Positions 33,887 to 43,588 of a stretch of 64,000 bases of DNA are shown here, piece after piece. The notes under the pieces are model-generated. The model did not search any database. It was not told the DNA's origin and saw only the letters and a program-made list of their open reading frames with translations. How positions within the stretch are numbered: the first letter of the stretch is position 1; each line of letters begins with the position of its first letter. This DNA is from Arthrobacter sp. 18067. GTDB lineage: Bacteria > Actinomycetota > Actinomycetes > Actinomycetales > Micrococcaceae. The position numbers were made by a program, and so were the translations under genes. The stretch is taken from positions 1-64,000 of the forward strand of contig NZ_CACSJJ010000022.1 of the NCBI RefSeq assembly GCF_902706295.1, written 5' to 3'.

Positions 33887-35249
33887 CCAACGCCTCCACG
33901 ATCACTGGCCCGTAAGCGGTAACGTCCCCGGCTCCGACGGTGAGGACAACGTCTCCGTCGCTGGCGACGGCCATCAGGGCGCCTACGGCCTCCCCTGCCC
34001 CCACCAGCCTGCCAGTGGCAAGCTGATCGGCGATCAAAGCGCTGGTGACACCGGGAATGGGATCCTCGCGCGCAGGATAGATGTCCAGGATCAGGGCCGT
34101 GTCCGCCGCGTCCAACGCAGCCGCAAATTCCCCGGCGAACTCGCGTGTGCGCGAAAACAAGTGCGGCTGGAACAAGACATGAACCTTTTTGCCCCCGGCT
34201 ACCGAGCGAGCTGCAGACAGGGCGGCACGAACCTCCGTGGGGTGGTGGGCATAGTCGTCGTAGACCCGTACGCCCCTCCCCTGGCCTTTGAGCTCAAACC
34301 GCCGTGACGCTCCGGTGAACTGGCCCAGCGCTGCCGCCGCGTCGTCGGGTTTCACACCAAGTTCGACGGCGACCGCGAACGCGGCTGCCGCGTTCAGAGC
34401 ATTGTGGCGCCCCGGAACCTGCAGTTCCACCCGGTGGACGTCCGCACCAATGGCCACCGAAACGTCGCCGGGACCGCCGTCGAAAAGGCGGACATCGGCG
34501 TCCTCCGATGTCCCGTACGTCAGAACGCGCGTAGTTCCCAGGGACGCTGTCCGCGCGGCCAGGGCGCGGGCACCGGCGTCGTCGGCACAGGCCAGGAGAA
34601 CGCCGTCAGCGGGAAGGAGCGCCGCAAAGTTGTCAAAGGAGGCGAAGACGGCTTCCGGTGTCCCGTAGTGGTCAAGGTGGTCGGCTTCGACGTTGGTAAC
34701 AACGGCAATCAGCGGACGGTAATTGAGGAAGGATCCGTCCGATTCATCGGCCTCGGCCACGAAGATATCCGACTCCCCATGGGCCGCATTCACACCCAAT
34801 GCCGGGACGTTCGCGCCAATGGCAAAGGAAGGGTCAACGCCGGCTTCCTTGAGCAGGACGGCAATCATGGAAGTTGTAGTGGACTTTCCGTGTGTACCCG
34901 CCACTGTAACTACGCGATGGCCCGCCATGGTGGCAGCCAATGCTTCGGACCGATGCAGCACGGGCAGCCCGGCGGCCCGCGCCGCCGTGAGCTCGGGATT
35001 GTCGGCCCGGATGGCAGAGCCGGCCACAATCGTTTGGGCGTCAGCCAGGTTGTCTTGGTCGTATCCCACCGCGATGCGGGCTCCAGCTGAGGAGAGATCG
35101 TGCATGACCGGCAGGTCCTTGGCGTCGGTTCCGCTGACGGGGACACCCCGTGCCACCATGATCCGGGCGACTGCGGACATTCCTACACCGCCAATGCCAA
35201 TGAAGTGGACGCGGCCCAAGGATTCGAGGGGGGCGATGCTGATGGTCAT
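33879..35249 (-). CDS. murC: UDP-N-acetylmuramate--L-alanine ligase
   Basis: MurC adds L-alanine to UDP-MurNAc using ATP, the first peptide step of wall precursor synthesis. The 456-residue protein shows VHFIGIGGVGMSAVARIMV, the P-loop VAGTHGKSTTTSMIAVLL, NVEADHLDHYG, LQVPGRHNALNAAAAFAVAV, and YDDYAHHPTEVRAAL, all classical Mur ligase blocks. ATGA overlap with murG upstream and GTG overlap with ftsQ downstream indicate tight coupling. Confidence 0.97.
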   Translation of the reverse strand: MTISIAPLESLGRVHFIGIGGVGMSAVARIMVARGVPVSGTDAKDLPVMHDLSSAGARIAVGYDQDNLADAQTIVAGSAIRADNPELTAARAAGLPVLHRSEALAATMAGHRVVTVAGTHGKSTTTSMIAVLLKEAGVDPSFAIGANVPALGVNAAHGESDIFVAEADESDGSFLNYRPLIAVVTNVEADHLDHYGTPEAVFASFDNFAALLPADGVLLACADDAGARALAARTASLGTTRVLTYGTSEDADVRLFDGGPGDVSVAIGADVHRVELQVPGRHNALNAAAAFAVAVELGVKPDDAAAALGQFTGASRRFELKGQGRGVRVYDDYAHHPTEVRAALSAARSVAGGKKVHVLFQPHLFSRTREFAGEFAAALDAADTALILDIYPAREDPIPGVTSALIADQLATGRLVGAGEAVGALMAVASDGDVVLTVGAGDVTAYGPVIVEALGG

Positions 35250-36364
35250 GCGGATACCGCTTCCAAGACAAGATCAGCCATGCGCTGATCGGCGTTTCTG
35301 ATACCAAGGGCTTCGGTTTTACGGGCCATTTCGAGGAGCCTGGCCTGGTCCGTCAGGAGCGGAATGAGCTCCCGCTCAAGCCATTCAGGGCTGAGGTCCT
35401 TGTCATCAACCAGGAGTGCGCCACCTGCATCGACCAACGCCGCAGCGTTCAGCGCCTGCTCTCCGTTACCGATGGGCAAGGGAACAAACACGGCCGGGAC
35501 TCCTACAGCTGCCACTTCGCTGACTGTTCCTGCGCCGGCGCGGGCAAGGAGGACGTCGGCAGCCGCATAGACGTTCTCCATCCCATCCACATACTCAACC
35601 TGGCGATACCCATCGGCGGTGAGCAGGCCGCCGTCGTCATTGAGAACAGCCTTCCCGTTGCCCGTGATGTGCAGCGTCTGAATCCCGGCCGACGCGAGGG
35701 CAGGCAAGGCGGCACTGATGGAACGGTTAATACTGAGAGCGCCCGAGGAACCGCCGGTGACGATCAACGCGGGGCGTTCTGGAACCAGGCCCAAGGAAGC
35801 CTTGGCAGCAGGAGCCGCCGATGCCCGGTGGAGCCCCGAGATGGCACGCCGCATGGGCATGCCAACGTGGCGTGCACCCCGTAGCCGGGTACCGGCGAAT
35901 GCCACGGCAACATGATTGCTGAAACGGGCACCGACGCGGTTGGCCAGGCCGGCCTTCATGTTGGCCTCGTGGATCACGATAGGGATACCGAGTTTCCGTG
36001 CGGCGAGGTACATCGGCGTACAGACGTAACCGCCCACGCCCACCAGGACATCAGCGTTGGCATCCTCAAGGATGCGGCGGGCCTGACGGACTGCTCCCAT
36101 CAAACGGCCGGGAAGCTTGACCAGGTCGACGGACGGACGTCGCGGGAAAGGGACACGGTCTATGGTGGCGAGCCGGTAGCCGGCGGCCGGTATGAGCCGA
36201 GTTTCCATGCCCGACGGCGTTCCGACAGCCAGGATTACAGCCTCCGGACGCTTGTCCTTGATGGCATCGGCGATGGCGAGCAGTGGGCTCACGTGCCCGG
36301 CAGTACCGCCGCCGGCGAGGACAACGGACAAAGGCATGGACGCGTTGCGGGAGTCAGAAGTCAT
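35246..36364 (-). CDS. murG: Lipid II synthase MurG
   Basis: MurG transfers GlcNAc from UDP-GlcNAc to lipid I on the inner membrane face. The 372-residue GT-B protein has SVVLAGGGTAGHVSPLLAIA at the N-terminus, VGVGGYVCTPMYLAARKLGI, VIHEANMKAGLANRVGARFS, IVTGGSSGALSINRSIS, and the donor site LARAGAGTVSEVAAVGVPAVFVPLP. It begins 6 bp after ftsW and overlaps murC. Nothing unusual. Confidence 0.97.
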   Translation of the reverse strand: MTSDSRNASMPLSVVLAGGGTAGHVSPLLAIADAIKDKRPEAVILAVGTPSGMETRLIPAAGYRLATIDRVPFPRRPSVDLVKLPGRLMGAVRQARRILEDANADVLVGVGGYVCTPMYLAARKLGIPIVIHEANMKAGLANRVGARFSNHVAVAFAGTRLRGARHVGMPMRRAISGLHRASAAPAAKASLGLVPERPALIVTGGSSGALSINRSISAALPALASAGIQTLHITGNGKAVLNDDGGLLTADGYRQVEYVDGMENVYAAADVLLARAGAGTVSEVAAVGVPAVFVPLPIGNGEQALNAAALVDAGGALLVDDKDLSPEWLERELIPLLTDQARLLEMARKTEALGIRNADQRMADLVLEAVSA

Positions 36365-36370
36365 GAAGTG

Positions 36371-37672
36371 CTATGTACGCTTTCGTGCGGTTTTCGGAGA
36401 ACGGCGCGGCAGGAAACGGGGGCGTTGCTGGGGCGGCAATTGGCCTCGGGCCAAGGACAACACTACGCCCACGCCACAGAGGGACATCACGAGGGCTGAG
36501 CCTCCGTAGGAGATGAACGGGAGCGGCACTCCGACCACCGGAAGGAGCTGGGTGACCACAGCCATGTTCATACTGGCCTGGCCCAGGAGCCACACCATGA
36601 TGCCACCGGCCAAGGTTCGCTGGAACGGGTCTGTTTGCCTGACCACCACCCGGAAAATGGCGATACCCAGGATTGCGAAGAGCACCAAAACCACCAGGGT
36701 TCCCACAAGTCCCAGCTCTTCTCCGATGATGGCGAAGATGAAGTCATTGTGCGCTTCGGGAAGCCAGTTGTACTTCTGCCGGCTTTGGCCAAGGCCCAAG
36801 CCGGTCCAACTTCCCTGAGCCAGGCCGTACATGCCGTTGGTGGACTGGAAGTCGAAGTCGAAGTTTTCGGTACATGAGGCCGACGCTGTGCCCAACCATG
36901 ACGTGATGCGGCAGATACGGTTCGCACTGCTGATGGTTCCCAGCACGGCACCCACTGCCCCAACAGCACCGGCTATGGCCAGCATCTTCCCCGGCACTCC
37001 CGCGAAGTAGAGTCCTGCCGCCGTGATGGCCGCAATGACGATCACTGTCCCCAGGTCGTTTCCGAGCATTACCAGCGCAATCACCAGGCCGGCTCCGGGC
37101 ACCACGGGAATGATGACATGCCACCAACGGTGCAGGAGCTTTTGCTTGCGGGCGAGTACGGCGGCAATCCAGACGCACAGGACCAGTTTGGCCATCTCCG
37201 ACGGCTGGAGCGTTATTCCGCCGATGTCGATCCAGTTCTTGTTGCCGTTGACGGTGTTGCCCATGACCTGGACGAGGACCAGGAGCAGAACGACGCCGCC
37301 GAGGGCCCACCAGGACAACCTCTTCATCCAGTTCACGTTGGTTCGCGAGATGACATACATGGCTGCTGCTCCGAGCACCCCGAACATCGCCTGCTTCAGG
37401 GCATCTGCGTACGGCGACTTCCCTTCGGAGATCGCCTCGACACTCGAGGCCGACAACACCATCATGATGCCAATGGCAGTCAACGCCAGGGCACAGCCCA
37501 GGATGAGGTAGTAAGTGGAGCTGTTGGGGGCTTTGCTCTTGCCTTCAAGGCTGTCCCAGAAGCCGCGCAGGTGTCTGCGGAGCCCGGAAGGCTTTTTGGG
37601 CGCCCGCACCGGAGCCTTGGGCTTCCCCTCCCGTGGGTCTTTGCCGCGGGTGCGGGTGGGCGTGCTGACCAT
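36371..37672 (-). CDS. ftsW: Septal peptidoglycan glycosyltransferase FtsW (SEDS)
   Basis: A 433-residue SEDS protein that polymerises lipid II at the septum with its PBP partner. A basic cytoplasmic tail of about 50 residues precedes about ten membrane helices, starting STYYLILGCALALTAIGIMM. SEDS signatures include GNKNWIDIGGITLQPSEMAK, MLGNDLGTVIVI, the loop with SWTGLGLGQSRQKYNWLPEA, HNDFIFAIIGEELGLVG and GVPLPFISYGGSALVM. ATG 37672 (MVSTPTRTRG) is 2 bp after the murD stop; upstream in-frame sequence to 38149 only shadows murD. Confidence 0.96.
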   Translation of the reverse strand: MVSTPTRTRGKDPREGKPKAPVRAPKKPSGLRRHLRGFWDSLEGKSKAPNSSTYYLILGCALALTAIGIMMVLSASSVEAISEGKSPYADALKQAMFGVLGAAAMYVISRTNVNWMKRLSWWALGGVVLLLVLVQVMGNTVNGNKNWIDIGGITLQPSEMAKLVLCVWIAAVLARKQKLLHRWWHVIIPVVPGAGLVIALVMLGNDLGTVIVIAAITAAGLYFAGVPGKMLAIAGAVGAVGAVLGTISSANRICRITSWLGTASASCTENFDFDFQSTNGMYGLAQGSWTGLGLGQSRQKYNWLPEAHNDFIFAIIGEELGLVGTLVVLVLFAILGIAIFRVVVRQTDPFQRTLAGGIMVWLLGQASMNMAVVTQLLPVVGVPLPFISYGGSALVMSLCGVGVVLSLARGQLPPQQRPRFLPRRSPKTARKRT

Positions 37673-37674
37673 TG

Positions 37675-39249
37675 TTACTCCTCGGTGGTCGGTGCCTGCC
37701 CTTCCACAAGCTCGCGAACTGCCTGGACGAAAGCATCGCCGCGGTGAGCGTAGGAAGAGAACTGATCCATTGATGCAGCCGCGGGTGCCATCAGGACGGT
37801 GTCCCCTGGCGTGGCCATTTCGGCCGCCGACGCCACGGCCTGGCCCATGATGGCCTCGCCGTAGATGGGCGAGGCGGCGTTGCCGGCTACGGTCTGCACC
37901 TTCCCAGTGTCGCCCTTGGCTTGCGCTATCACGGGGACATCCGGTGCGTGTCGCTGGAGGGAGCCTTCCAGCGCCTCGGTATCGGTCCCAATAAGGACCA
38001 CGGCTTTCAGCCGGCGTGCGTGCTCCTTGACCAGGTCGTCGTAGTTGACGCCCTTGGAAAGGCCACCGGCAATCCACACCACCTGTTGGAATGCAGAGAG
38101 CGCAGCGGACGCTGCGTGGGGATTCGTGGCCTTGGAGTCGTTGATCCACAGGACGTCGTTGTGGTTGGACACCAGCTGAATGCGGTGGTCGCCGGGCAGG
38201 TAGTTAGCCAAACCCTGCTTCACCGCCGATGGCTCTATCCCGTACGCACGCACCAAGGCTGCGGCCGCGAGGGCGTTGGCCACCATGTGGCGCGGCGCCA
38301 CAGGCCCGAGGTCGGACATTGCGGCGAGCTCCGCGGCGGAGTCTTTGCGCTCGGCAATGAACGCGCGGTCAACCAGCAGGCCGTCCACTACACCGAGCAT
38401 GCTGATGGCCGGCGTGTTGGTGGTGAACCCAATGGCGCGGCAACCCTCCACGACGTCCGCGTTCTCCACCATGCGTTCGGTTTCGATCTGTTCGGCGTTG
38501 TAGATGGCTGCCTTTTGGGTGTTCTCATACACCTTGGCCTTATCCGCAAGGTACGAGGCATAGGATCCGTGCCAGTCCACGTGGTCTTCGGCCACGTTGA
38601 GGCAAACACTTGCCACCGGTGACAGGGAATGGCTCCAATGCAGCTGGAAACTGGAGAGTTCAACAGCGAACGCGTCGTAGTCCACCGGATCCCGGAGCGC
38701 GTCAAGGATCGGTGTTCCCACGTTGCCGACGGCAATAGCCTTGAGTCCGGCTGCCTGGAGCATGGATTCGGTCATACCCACCGTGGTGGTCTTGCCGTTG
38801 GTCCCCGTAATGGTGAGCCAATCAGCTGTCTTGCGTCCGGCGCGGACGCGCAGGCGCCAGGCAAGCTCAACGTCGCCCCACACGGGGATGTGCTTGCGCT
38901 TGGCGGCAGCCAACAGGGCCTGGTCCGGACGCCATCCAGGCGACGTGACAACCAGTTCGGGCAAAGCGTCGTCGATCAAGGGAAGGGCATTGACCGCGTC
39001 CTCACCCAACAGCACCTCAACGGCGCCCACAATTTTCAGGGTGTCAGCTTGCGCCTTGGCCTTGGGCGTGGTGGCGGCGTCCACCACCACCACTTTGGCA
39101 CCGAGTTCGATGAGGGTGTCGGCTGCCGAAAATCCGGATACGCCGATTCCCGTCACCACGACGCGCAGGCCGTTCCAGTCAGCGTCCCAGCTGGTGAGTT
39201 CGCTGAGCCTGTCGGCGGCCGACGGCATTGTCTCCGGGCTTCCGTTCAC
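37675..39249 (-). CDS. murD: UDP-N-acetylmuramoyl-L-alanine--D-glutamate ligase
   Basis: MurD adds D-glutamate to UDP-MurNAc-L-Ala. The protein has an N-terminal Rossmann domain (LRVVVTGIGVSGFSAADTLI), the P-loop TITGTNGKTTTVGMTESMLQ, NVAEDHVDWHGSYASYLADK, LPGDHRIQLV with HNDVLWINDSKATNPHAASA, and the C-terminal VWIAGGLSKGVNYDDLV. I chose GTG 39249, which overlaps the mraY stop as GTGA and has a GGTGG upstream; ATG 39264 would add five residues but lacks a ribosome site. It yields 524 residues. Confidence 0.94.
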   Translation of the reverse strand: MNGSPETMPSAADRLSELTSWDADWNGLRVVVTGIGVSGFSAADTLIELGAKVVVVDAATTPKAKAQADTLKIVGAVEVLLGEDAVNALPLIDDALPELVVTSPGWRPDQALLAAAKRKHIPVWGDVELAWRLRVRAGRKTADWLTITGTNGKTTTVGMTESMLQAAGLKAIAVGNVGTPILDALRDPVDYDAFAVELSSFQLHWSHSLSPVASVCLNVAEDHVDWHGSYASYLADKAKVYENTQKAAIYNAEQIETERMVENADVVEGCRAIGFTTNTPAISMLGVVDGLLVDRAFIAERKDSAAELAAMSDLGPVAPRHMVANALAAAALVRAYGIEPSAVKQGLANYLPGDHRIQLVSNHNDVLWINDSKATNPHAASAALSAFQQVVWIAGGLSKGVNYDDLVKEHARRLKAVVLIGTDTEALEGSLQRHAPDVPVIAQAKGDTGKVQTVAGNAASPIYGEAIMGQAVASAAEMATPGDTVLMAPAAASMDQFSSYAHRGDAFVQAVRELVEGQAPTTEE

Positions 39250-40355
39250 AGCAGTACCACCCATTCAGCGTAGAAAATTCCGAGGCCCGCGGCCACGAAC
39301 AAACCGGCGAGGATCCAGAAGCGGACAACCACTGTTACTTCCGCCCAGCCCTTCAATTCAAAGTGATGTTGAAGCGGCGCCATCTTGAAGACCCGTTTGC
39401 CGCCACTGAGTTTGAAGAAGCCCACTTGGATGATGACCGAAAGGGTGATCAGGACGAACAGGCCGCCGATGAAAGCCAGCAGGAGTTCCGTGCGCGACAA
39501 AATGGCGAAGGCTGCCACGGCACCGCCGATCGCCAGGGATCCGGTGTCCCCCATGAAGATCTTGGCAGGGGAGGTATTCCACCAGAGGAAGCCAACCAGT
39601 GCTGCACTGAGGATCGCTGCCAGCAGGGCAAGGTCCATGGGGTCGCGAACCTGGTAACAACCGCTTCCTGCTTCCCTTGGTGATCCGCAGGCTTGGTTGT
39701 TCTGCCAGATTCCCATGATGGTGTAGGCGCCGAAGACCATGATGGACGCTCCGGCTGCAAGTCCGTCGAGGCCGTCGGTCAGGTTCACGCCGTTTGTGGC
39801 AGCAGTGATGATCAGGTTGGACCATACGACGAAGAGGATCGCACCGAGCACTGTTCCGCCGAAAGCGAGATCCAGCCAGGGAATGTCCCGCACCAGTGAA
39901 ATCTGGGTGGATGCAGGCCGAAGTCCGTCCTCGTTGGGAAACTGCAGTACCAGCACCGCGAAGATGATTCCCACCGCAGCCTGGAGGATCAGTTTTGCGC
40001 GGGCATTCAGGCCCAGGCTGCGCTTGTTGGAAATCTTGATGTAGTCGTCAAGGAAGCCCACAAAGCCCATGCCCACCATGAGGAACAGCAGCAGGAGTCC
40101 TGACGCGGAAGGCCCGGGGGAACGCGGGTTCATCATCCACATGATCAAGTGCGTCACGAAGTAGCTGATGAGCACGGCCGCAACCACCACGGTTCCGCCC
40201 ATGGTGGGCGTTCCACGCTTGGTGTGGTGCGATGTAGGACCGTCGTCGCGGATGAATTGCCCGTAGCTCTTGGCTACAAGGAACTTGATGAACAAGGGTG
40301 TCCCAATCAGGGCCACCAGAAGGGCGACGCCGGCGCCGATCAAAAGTGCAATCAC
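39246..40355 (-). CDS. mraY: Phospho-N-acetylmuramoyl-pentapeptide transferase
   Basis: MraY links the MurNAc-pentapeptide to undecaprenyl phosphate, forming lipid I. The 369-residue polytopic protein carries the family blocks RDDGPTSHHTKRGTPTMGGT, GFLDDYIKISNKRSLGLNAR with the catalytic aspartates, NGVNLTDGLDGLAAG, WWNTSPAKIFMGDTGSLAIG and the histidine block VFKMAPLQHHFELKGWAEVT. GTG 40355 overlaps the murF stop as GTGA. Confidence 0.97.
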   Translation of the reverse strand: MIALLIGAGVALLVALIGTPLFIKFLVAKSYGQFIRDDGPTSHHTKRGTPTMGGTVVVAAVLISYFVTHLIMWMMNPRSPGPSASGLLLLFLMVGMGFVGFLDDYIKISNKRSLGLNARAKLILQAAVGIIFAVLVLQFPNEDGLRPASTQISLVRDIPWLDLAFGGTVLGAILFVVWSNLIITAATNGVNLTDGLDGLAAGASIMVFGAYTIMGIWQNNQACGSPREAGSGCYQVRDPMDLALLAAILSAALVGFLWWNTSPAKIFMGDTGSLAIGGAVAAFAILSRTELLLAFIGGLFVLITLSVIIQVGFFKLSGGKRVFKMAPLQHHFELKGWAEVTVVVRFWILAGLFVAAGLGIFYAEWVVLL

Positions 40356-41842
40356 AGCAGCTCGTTCCCTTCGCTTGCGGCAGCTTCGGCCGCGTTGTCT
40401 CCGGTGGGCTCGGCCCGTGGAGGTAATGCTATCCGATCACCCAAATGCCGCAGCCCTACCCCATTGGAAGACTTGAACAACACCAGGTCGCCGGGTTCGA
40501 GCTCGTTCTGGAGGAGCTCGTAAGCTTCTTCCACATTCTCGGTGAAAGAACATTCGTCGCCCCAGGATCCTTCCTGGATGGCCGAGACGTAGAGGGCGCG
40601 GGCTTCGCGCCCCACCACCACTAGTCTGGAGATGTTCAACCGGACTACCTGCGTGCCCACTGCAGTGTGCTCGCGGATGGAGTCCTCCCCGAGTTCGAGC
40701 ATGGCTCCAAGCACAGCCCAGGTCCGTCGGCCTTGTCCAAGGTCTGCCAGTGTGCGCAGCGCTGCACGCATTGATTCCGGGTTCGCGTTATAGGCGTCGT
40801 TGATGATGGTGACGCCGTCTTCGCGTTCAGTCCGTTCCATGCGCCAGCGGCTGGCCGCCGACTGTGAGCTGAGGGAGGACGCAATGTCGGCGGCCGGGAT
40901 GCCGGCGGCGAAAGCAGCTGCGGCGGCGGCCAGCAGGTTTGTCACATGGTGCCCACCGATCAGGCGGCTTCGCACTTCAACGGCAGGGCCGCCGTCGGGC
41001 AAGACGAGATCAAAGTCCGGGAAACCCTGGGCATTGACCACCACGTTGCGCGCTTCGACCTCTTCGGTGGTGGCGGGCGAGGCTGTGAACCCCAGAACCT
41101 TGGCCTTGGTGCGTGAGCGCATGGCAGCAACGCGGCCATCATCCAGGTTGATCACAGCCGTGCCGTGCTCGCTAAGGGCTTCAACCAGTTCGCCCTTGGT
41201 GGTGGCGATATTCTCAACGCCGCCGAATTCTCCGGCATGTGCCGTGCCAACCACCAGGACAACGCCGATGTCCGGCTTGACCATATCTGCGAGGTACTTG
41301 ATATGGCCGAGGCCTGTGGCACCCATCTCGATGACCAGGTAGCGGGTATCGGCATCGGCGGCGAAAACCGTCAACGGCACGCCCACCTCACCGTTGTAGG
41401 AACCCTGTGGCGCCACGGTCTTACCCGCCACGGCGAGCACACCGGCGAGGAGATCCTTGGTGGTTGTCTTCCCGGCCGACCCGGTGATGCCAATGACCGT
41501 AAAGTCCTCGCCGCGCTCTGCGCGTTCAGCGCGGACGCGACGGACGCTTTCCGCTGCAAGGGCACCCATTGCCAGGACAGCGTCATCGACTACGACGGCG
41601 GGAAAAGGGCTTCCGCCGGAGTCGGTCACTTCACGTTCGGCCAGGACCAGGACGGCGCCGCGTTCGAAAGCGGCCTCCACGAAGTCGTGGCCATCGGCGT
41701 GCTCGCCGGGCTTGGCAACGTAGAGCGAACCGGGCGTCGCTTCCCGTGAATCAGTGACGACGGAGGTTGGCACGACGTCCGTTGCTCCGGTCAATCGGCC
41801 ATGGGTGATGTCGGCGATCTCCGCCGCAGTAAGTGCAATCAT
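40352..41842 (-). CDS. murF: UDP-MurNAc-tripeptide--D-Ala-D-Ala ligase
   Basis: MurF adds D-Ala-D-Ala, completing the pentapeptide. The 496-residue protein has the N-terminal MurF/MurE-type domain (VVTDSREATPGSLYVAKPGE), the P-loop VIGITGSAGKTTTKDLLAGV, QGSYNGEVGVPLTVF, IEMGATGLGHIKYLADMVKP, RMERTEREDGVTIINDAYNA and NPESMRAALRTLA. The gene for the D-Ala-D-Ala ligase (ddl) is not in the cluster. It starts 6 bp after murE. Confidence 0.96.
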   Translation of the reverse strand: MIALTAAEIADITHGRLTGATDVVPTSVVTDSREATPGSLYVAKPGEHADGHDFVEAAFERGAVLVLAEREVTDSGGSPFPAVVVDDAVLAMGALAAESVRRVRAERAERGEDFTVIGITGSAGKTTTKDLLAGVLAVAGKTVAPQGSYNGEVGVPLTVFAADADTRYLVIEMGATGLGHIKYLADMVKPDIGVVLVVGTAHAGEFGGVENIATTKGELVEALSEHGTAVINLDDGRVAAMRSRTKAKVLGFTASPATTEEVEARNVVVNAQGFPDFDLVLPDGGPAVEVRSRLIGGHHVTNLLAAAAAAFAAGIPAADIASSLSSQSAASRWRMERTEREDGVTIINDAYNANPESMRAALRTLADLGQGRRTWAVLGAMLELGEDSIREHTAVGTQVVRLNISRLVVVGREARALYVSAIQEGSWGDECSFTENVEEAYELLQNELEPGDLVLFKSSNGVGLRHLGDRIALPPRAEPTGDNAAEAAASEGNELL

Positions 41843-41848
41843 CTCGGT

Positions 41849-43486
41849 TTAGGACTCTATCCGCTGGTCCGATGAAACGCTGAATCCCTTGGATGTCAAG
41901 GCGGCCCGCAACTCGACCCTGTCGTCCAGTGCAAGGTTCACGCCTTTGACCTCTTGCCACACTTCGTGGCCACGTCCGGCGATAAGGATGGTGTCTTTGG
42001 CGGTGGCCATCTCCACGGCCAGCCGGATCGCGGCATCCCTTGGGTGGGACTCGATGATGTCGCTGCCCAGTTTTTCGGCATCCCGGGCTGCCCGGGCGCC
42101 TTGCAGGACTTCAGCGCGGATTGATGCCGCGTCTTCGTCGTGGGGATCGTCATCGCTGACGATAACCACGTCGGCAAGTCGCGCCGCGATGGCACCCATA
42201 GTGGGCCGCTTGCCTTGGTCGCGCTGGCCCGTAGCTCCAAAGACCACGATGACGCGGGACCCTTCCTGAGGCGAGCGTACGGCTTCCAACGCACGCGCCA
42301 AAGCATCAGGATTGTGGGCAAAATCAACAACTGCTGCTGGCTCTGTTGAGACCAACTGCATGCGACCGGGAACGGCCACCGTGAAAGGATCGTGGGCGTC
42401 CAAGGCCGACTGAAGCGTCAGTTCATCGACACCCGATGCCAGGACCATGATGGTGGCCAGGGCGGCGTTGGCCACATTGAAGGCTCCAGGCAGGCCGGTG
42501 TGGACGCGCAGCAACCGTCCGTCGGTGTGCCTGAGTTCGAATGCGGAGCCGAGCCCGCGGGCAGTGATTTCCGCGACGTGCCAGTCAGACCCGCCGGTGG
42601 CCTCTTTGGCCGAGAGGGTAGTGACCGGGATATCGGCCAATTCCGCGAGCTTGCGCCCCCAGTCATCGTCCACCGTGACAACAGCGTGACGGGCCCTCCT
42701 GGCGGTGAAGAGCTCCGCCTTGGTCCGGAAATACTCGTCCATGCTGCCGTGCAGGTCCAGATGGTCCTGGGTGAGGTTGGTGAAACCCGCGACGTCGAAC
42801 ATCACACCGTCCACGCGGTGGTAGGAGATCGCATGGGACGAGACTTCCATGGACGCGGCTTCCAGGCCGCGTTCGCGCATCAAGGCCAGCAGGGCATGGA
42901 CGTCCGTGGACTCCGGGGTGGTCAGGAGGCTCGGGATAGGCTCACCGCCCGCCACGATCTCAATGGTCCCTATGAGTCCCGGAGTCTTGCCCAAGGCACG
43001 CAGCAGCGAGTTGATGAAGTAGGTGGTGGTGGTCTTTCCGTTGGTTCCGGTGACACCGTAAAGGGACGGGAACCCGCCTTCCGCCGGCTGGCTGCGGTAG
43101 ATCAGCGCAGCCAAAGGTCCGACGGCGGTACGCGCCTCTTCGACGATAAGCACCGGAACCGGTTGCTCGCCGGCAAGCGCCAGTTGGCGGGCCCCGGCGT
43201 CGTCCGTCACAACAGCCACCGCACCGGCGGCGACCGCTTGGGGAACAAAGTCGGCACCATGGCGGGAAGCGCCCGGCAAGGCCATGTAGAGGTCGCCGGC
43301 TTCGACGGCCCTGGAGTTGAGCGTTATGCCTGTCACTCCCCTGCCGTGGTTGCCCTCCGGAGCGGCAATTCCAAGTGCCTCCGCAATAGTGGCCAAGGGC
43401 ACCGCGGCCACGGATTCGGGGCGGAAGACGGACCTGCCGGTATCCGGCGTCGTGGCGCTGTTAGCTGCCTCATTGTGCTCTGACAC
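41849..43486 (-). CDS. murE: UDP-MurNAc-dipeptide ligase MurE, probably L-lysine type
   Basis: MurE adds the third residue of the stem peptide. The 545-residue protein has ITLNSRAVEAGDLYMALPGA, the P-loop YGVTGTNGKTTTTYFINSLL, TTPESTDVHALLALMRERGL, NLTQDHLDLHGSMDEYFRTK with the carbamylated-lysine region, and VVDFAHNPDALARALEAV. The substrate-selecting loop reads IVSDDDPHDEDAASIRAE near residue 445. Enzymes for meso-diaminopimelate have DNPR there; its absence fits the L-lysine wall known for Arthrobacter relatives. GTG 43486 has GGAG upstream. Confidence 0.95.
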   Translation of the reverse strand: MSEHNEAANSATTPDTGRSVFRPESVAAVPLATIAEALGIAAPEGNHGRGVTGITLNSRAVEAGDLYMALPGASRHGADFVPQAVAAGAVAVVTDDAGARQLALAGEQPVPVLIVEEARTAVGPLAALIYRSQPAEGGFPSLYGVTGTNGKTTTTYFINSLLRALGKTPGLIGTIEIVAGGEPIPSLLTTPESTDVHALLALMRERGLEAASMEVSSHAISYHRVDGVMFDVAGFTNLTQDHLDLHGSMDEYFRTKAELFTARRARHAVVTVDDDWGRKLAELADIPVTTLSAKEATGGSDWHVAEITARGLGSAFELRHTDGRLLRVHTGLPGAFNVANAALATIMVLASGVDELTLQSALDAHDPFTVAVPGRMQLVSTEPAAVVDFAHNPDALARALEAVRSPQEGSRVIVVFGATGQRDQGKRPTMGAIAARLADVVIVSDDDPHDEDAASIRAEVLQGARAARDAEKLGSDIIESHPRDAAIRLAVEMATAKDTILIAGRGHEVWQEVKGVNLALDDRVELRAALTSKGFSVSSDQRIES

Positions 43487-43588
43487 GTGGTTCTCCGTTG
43501 GTGCTCGTGGAACGACCGGCTTGGGGCCAGCGGCGCCCGGGCCGTTAGTGGTTGATCGATTTTTGGCCGAAACAGACGCCCAAGAAGC

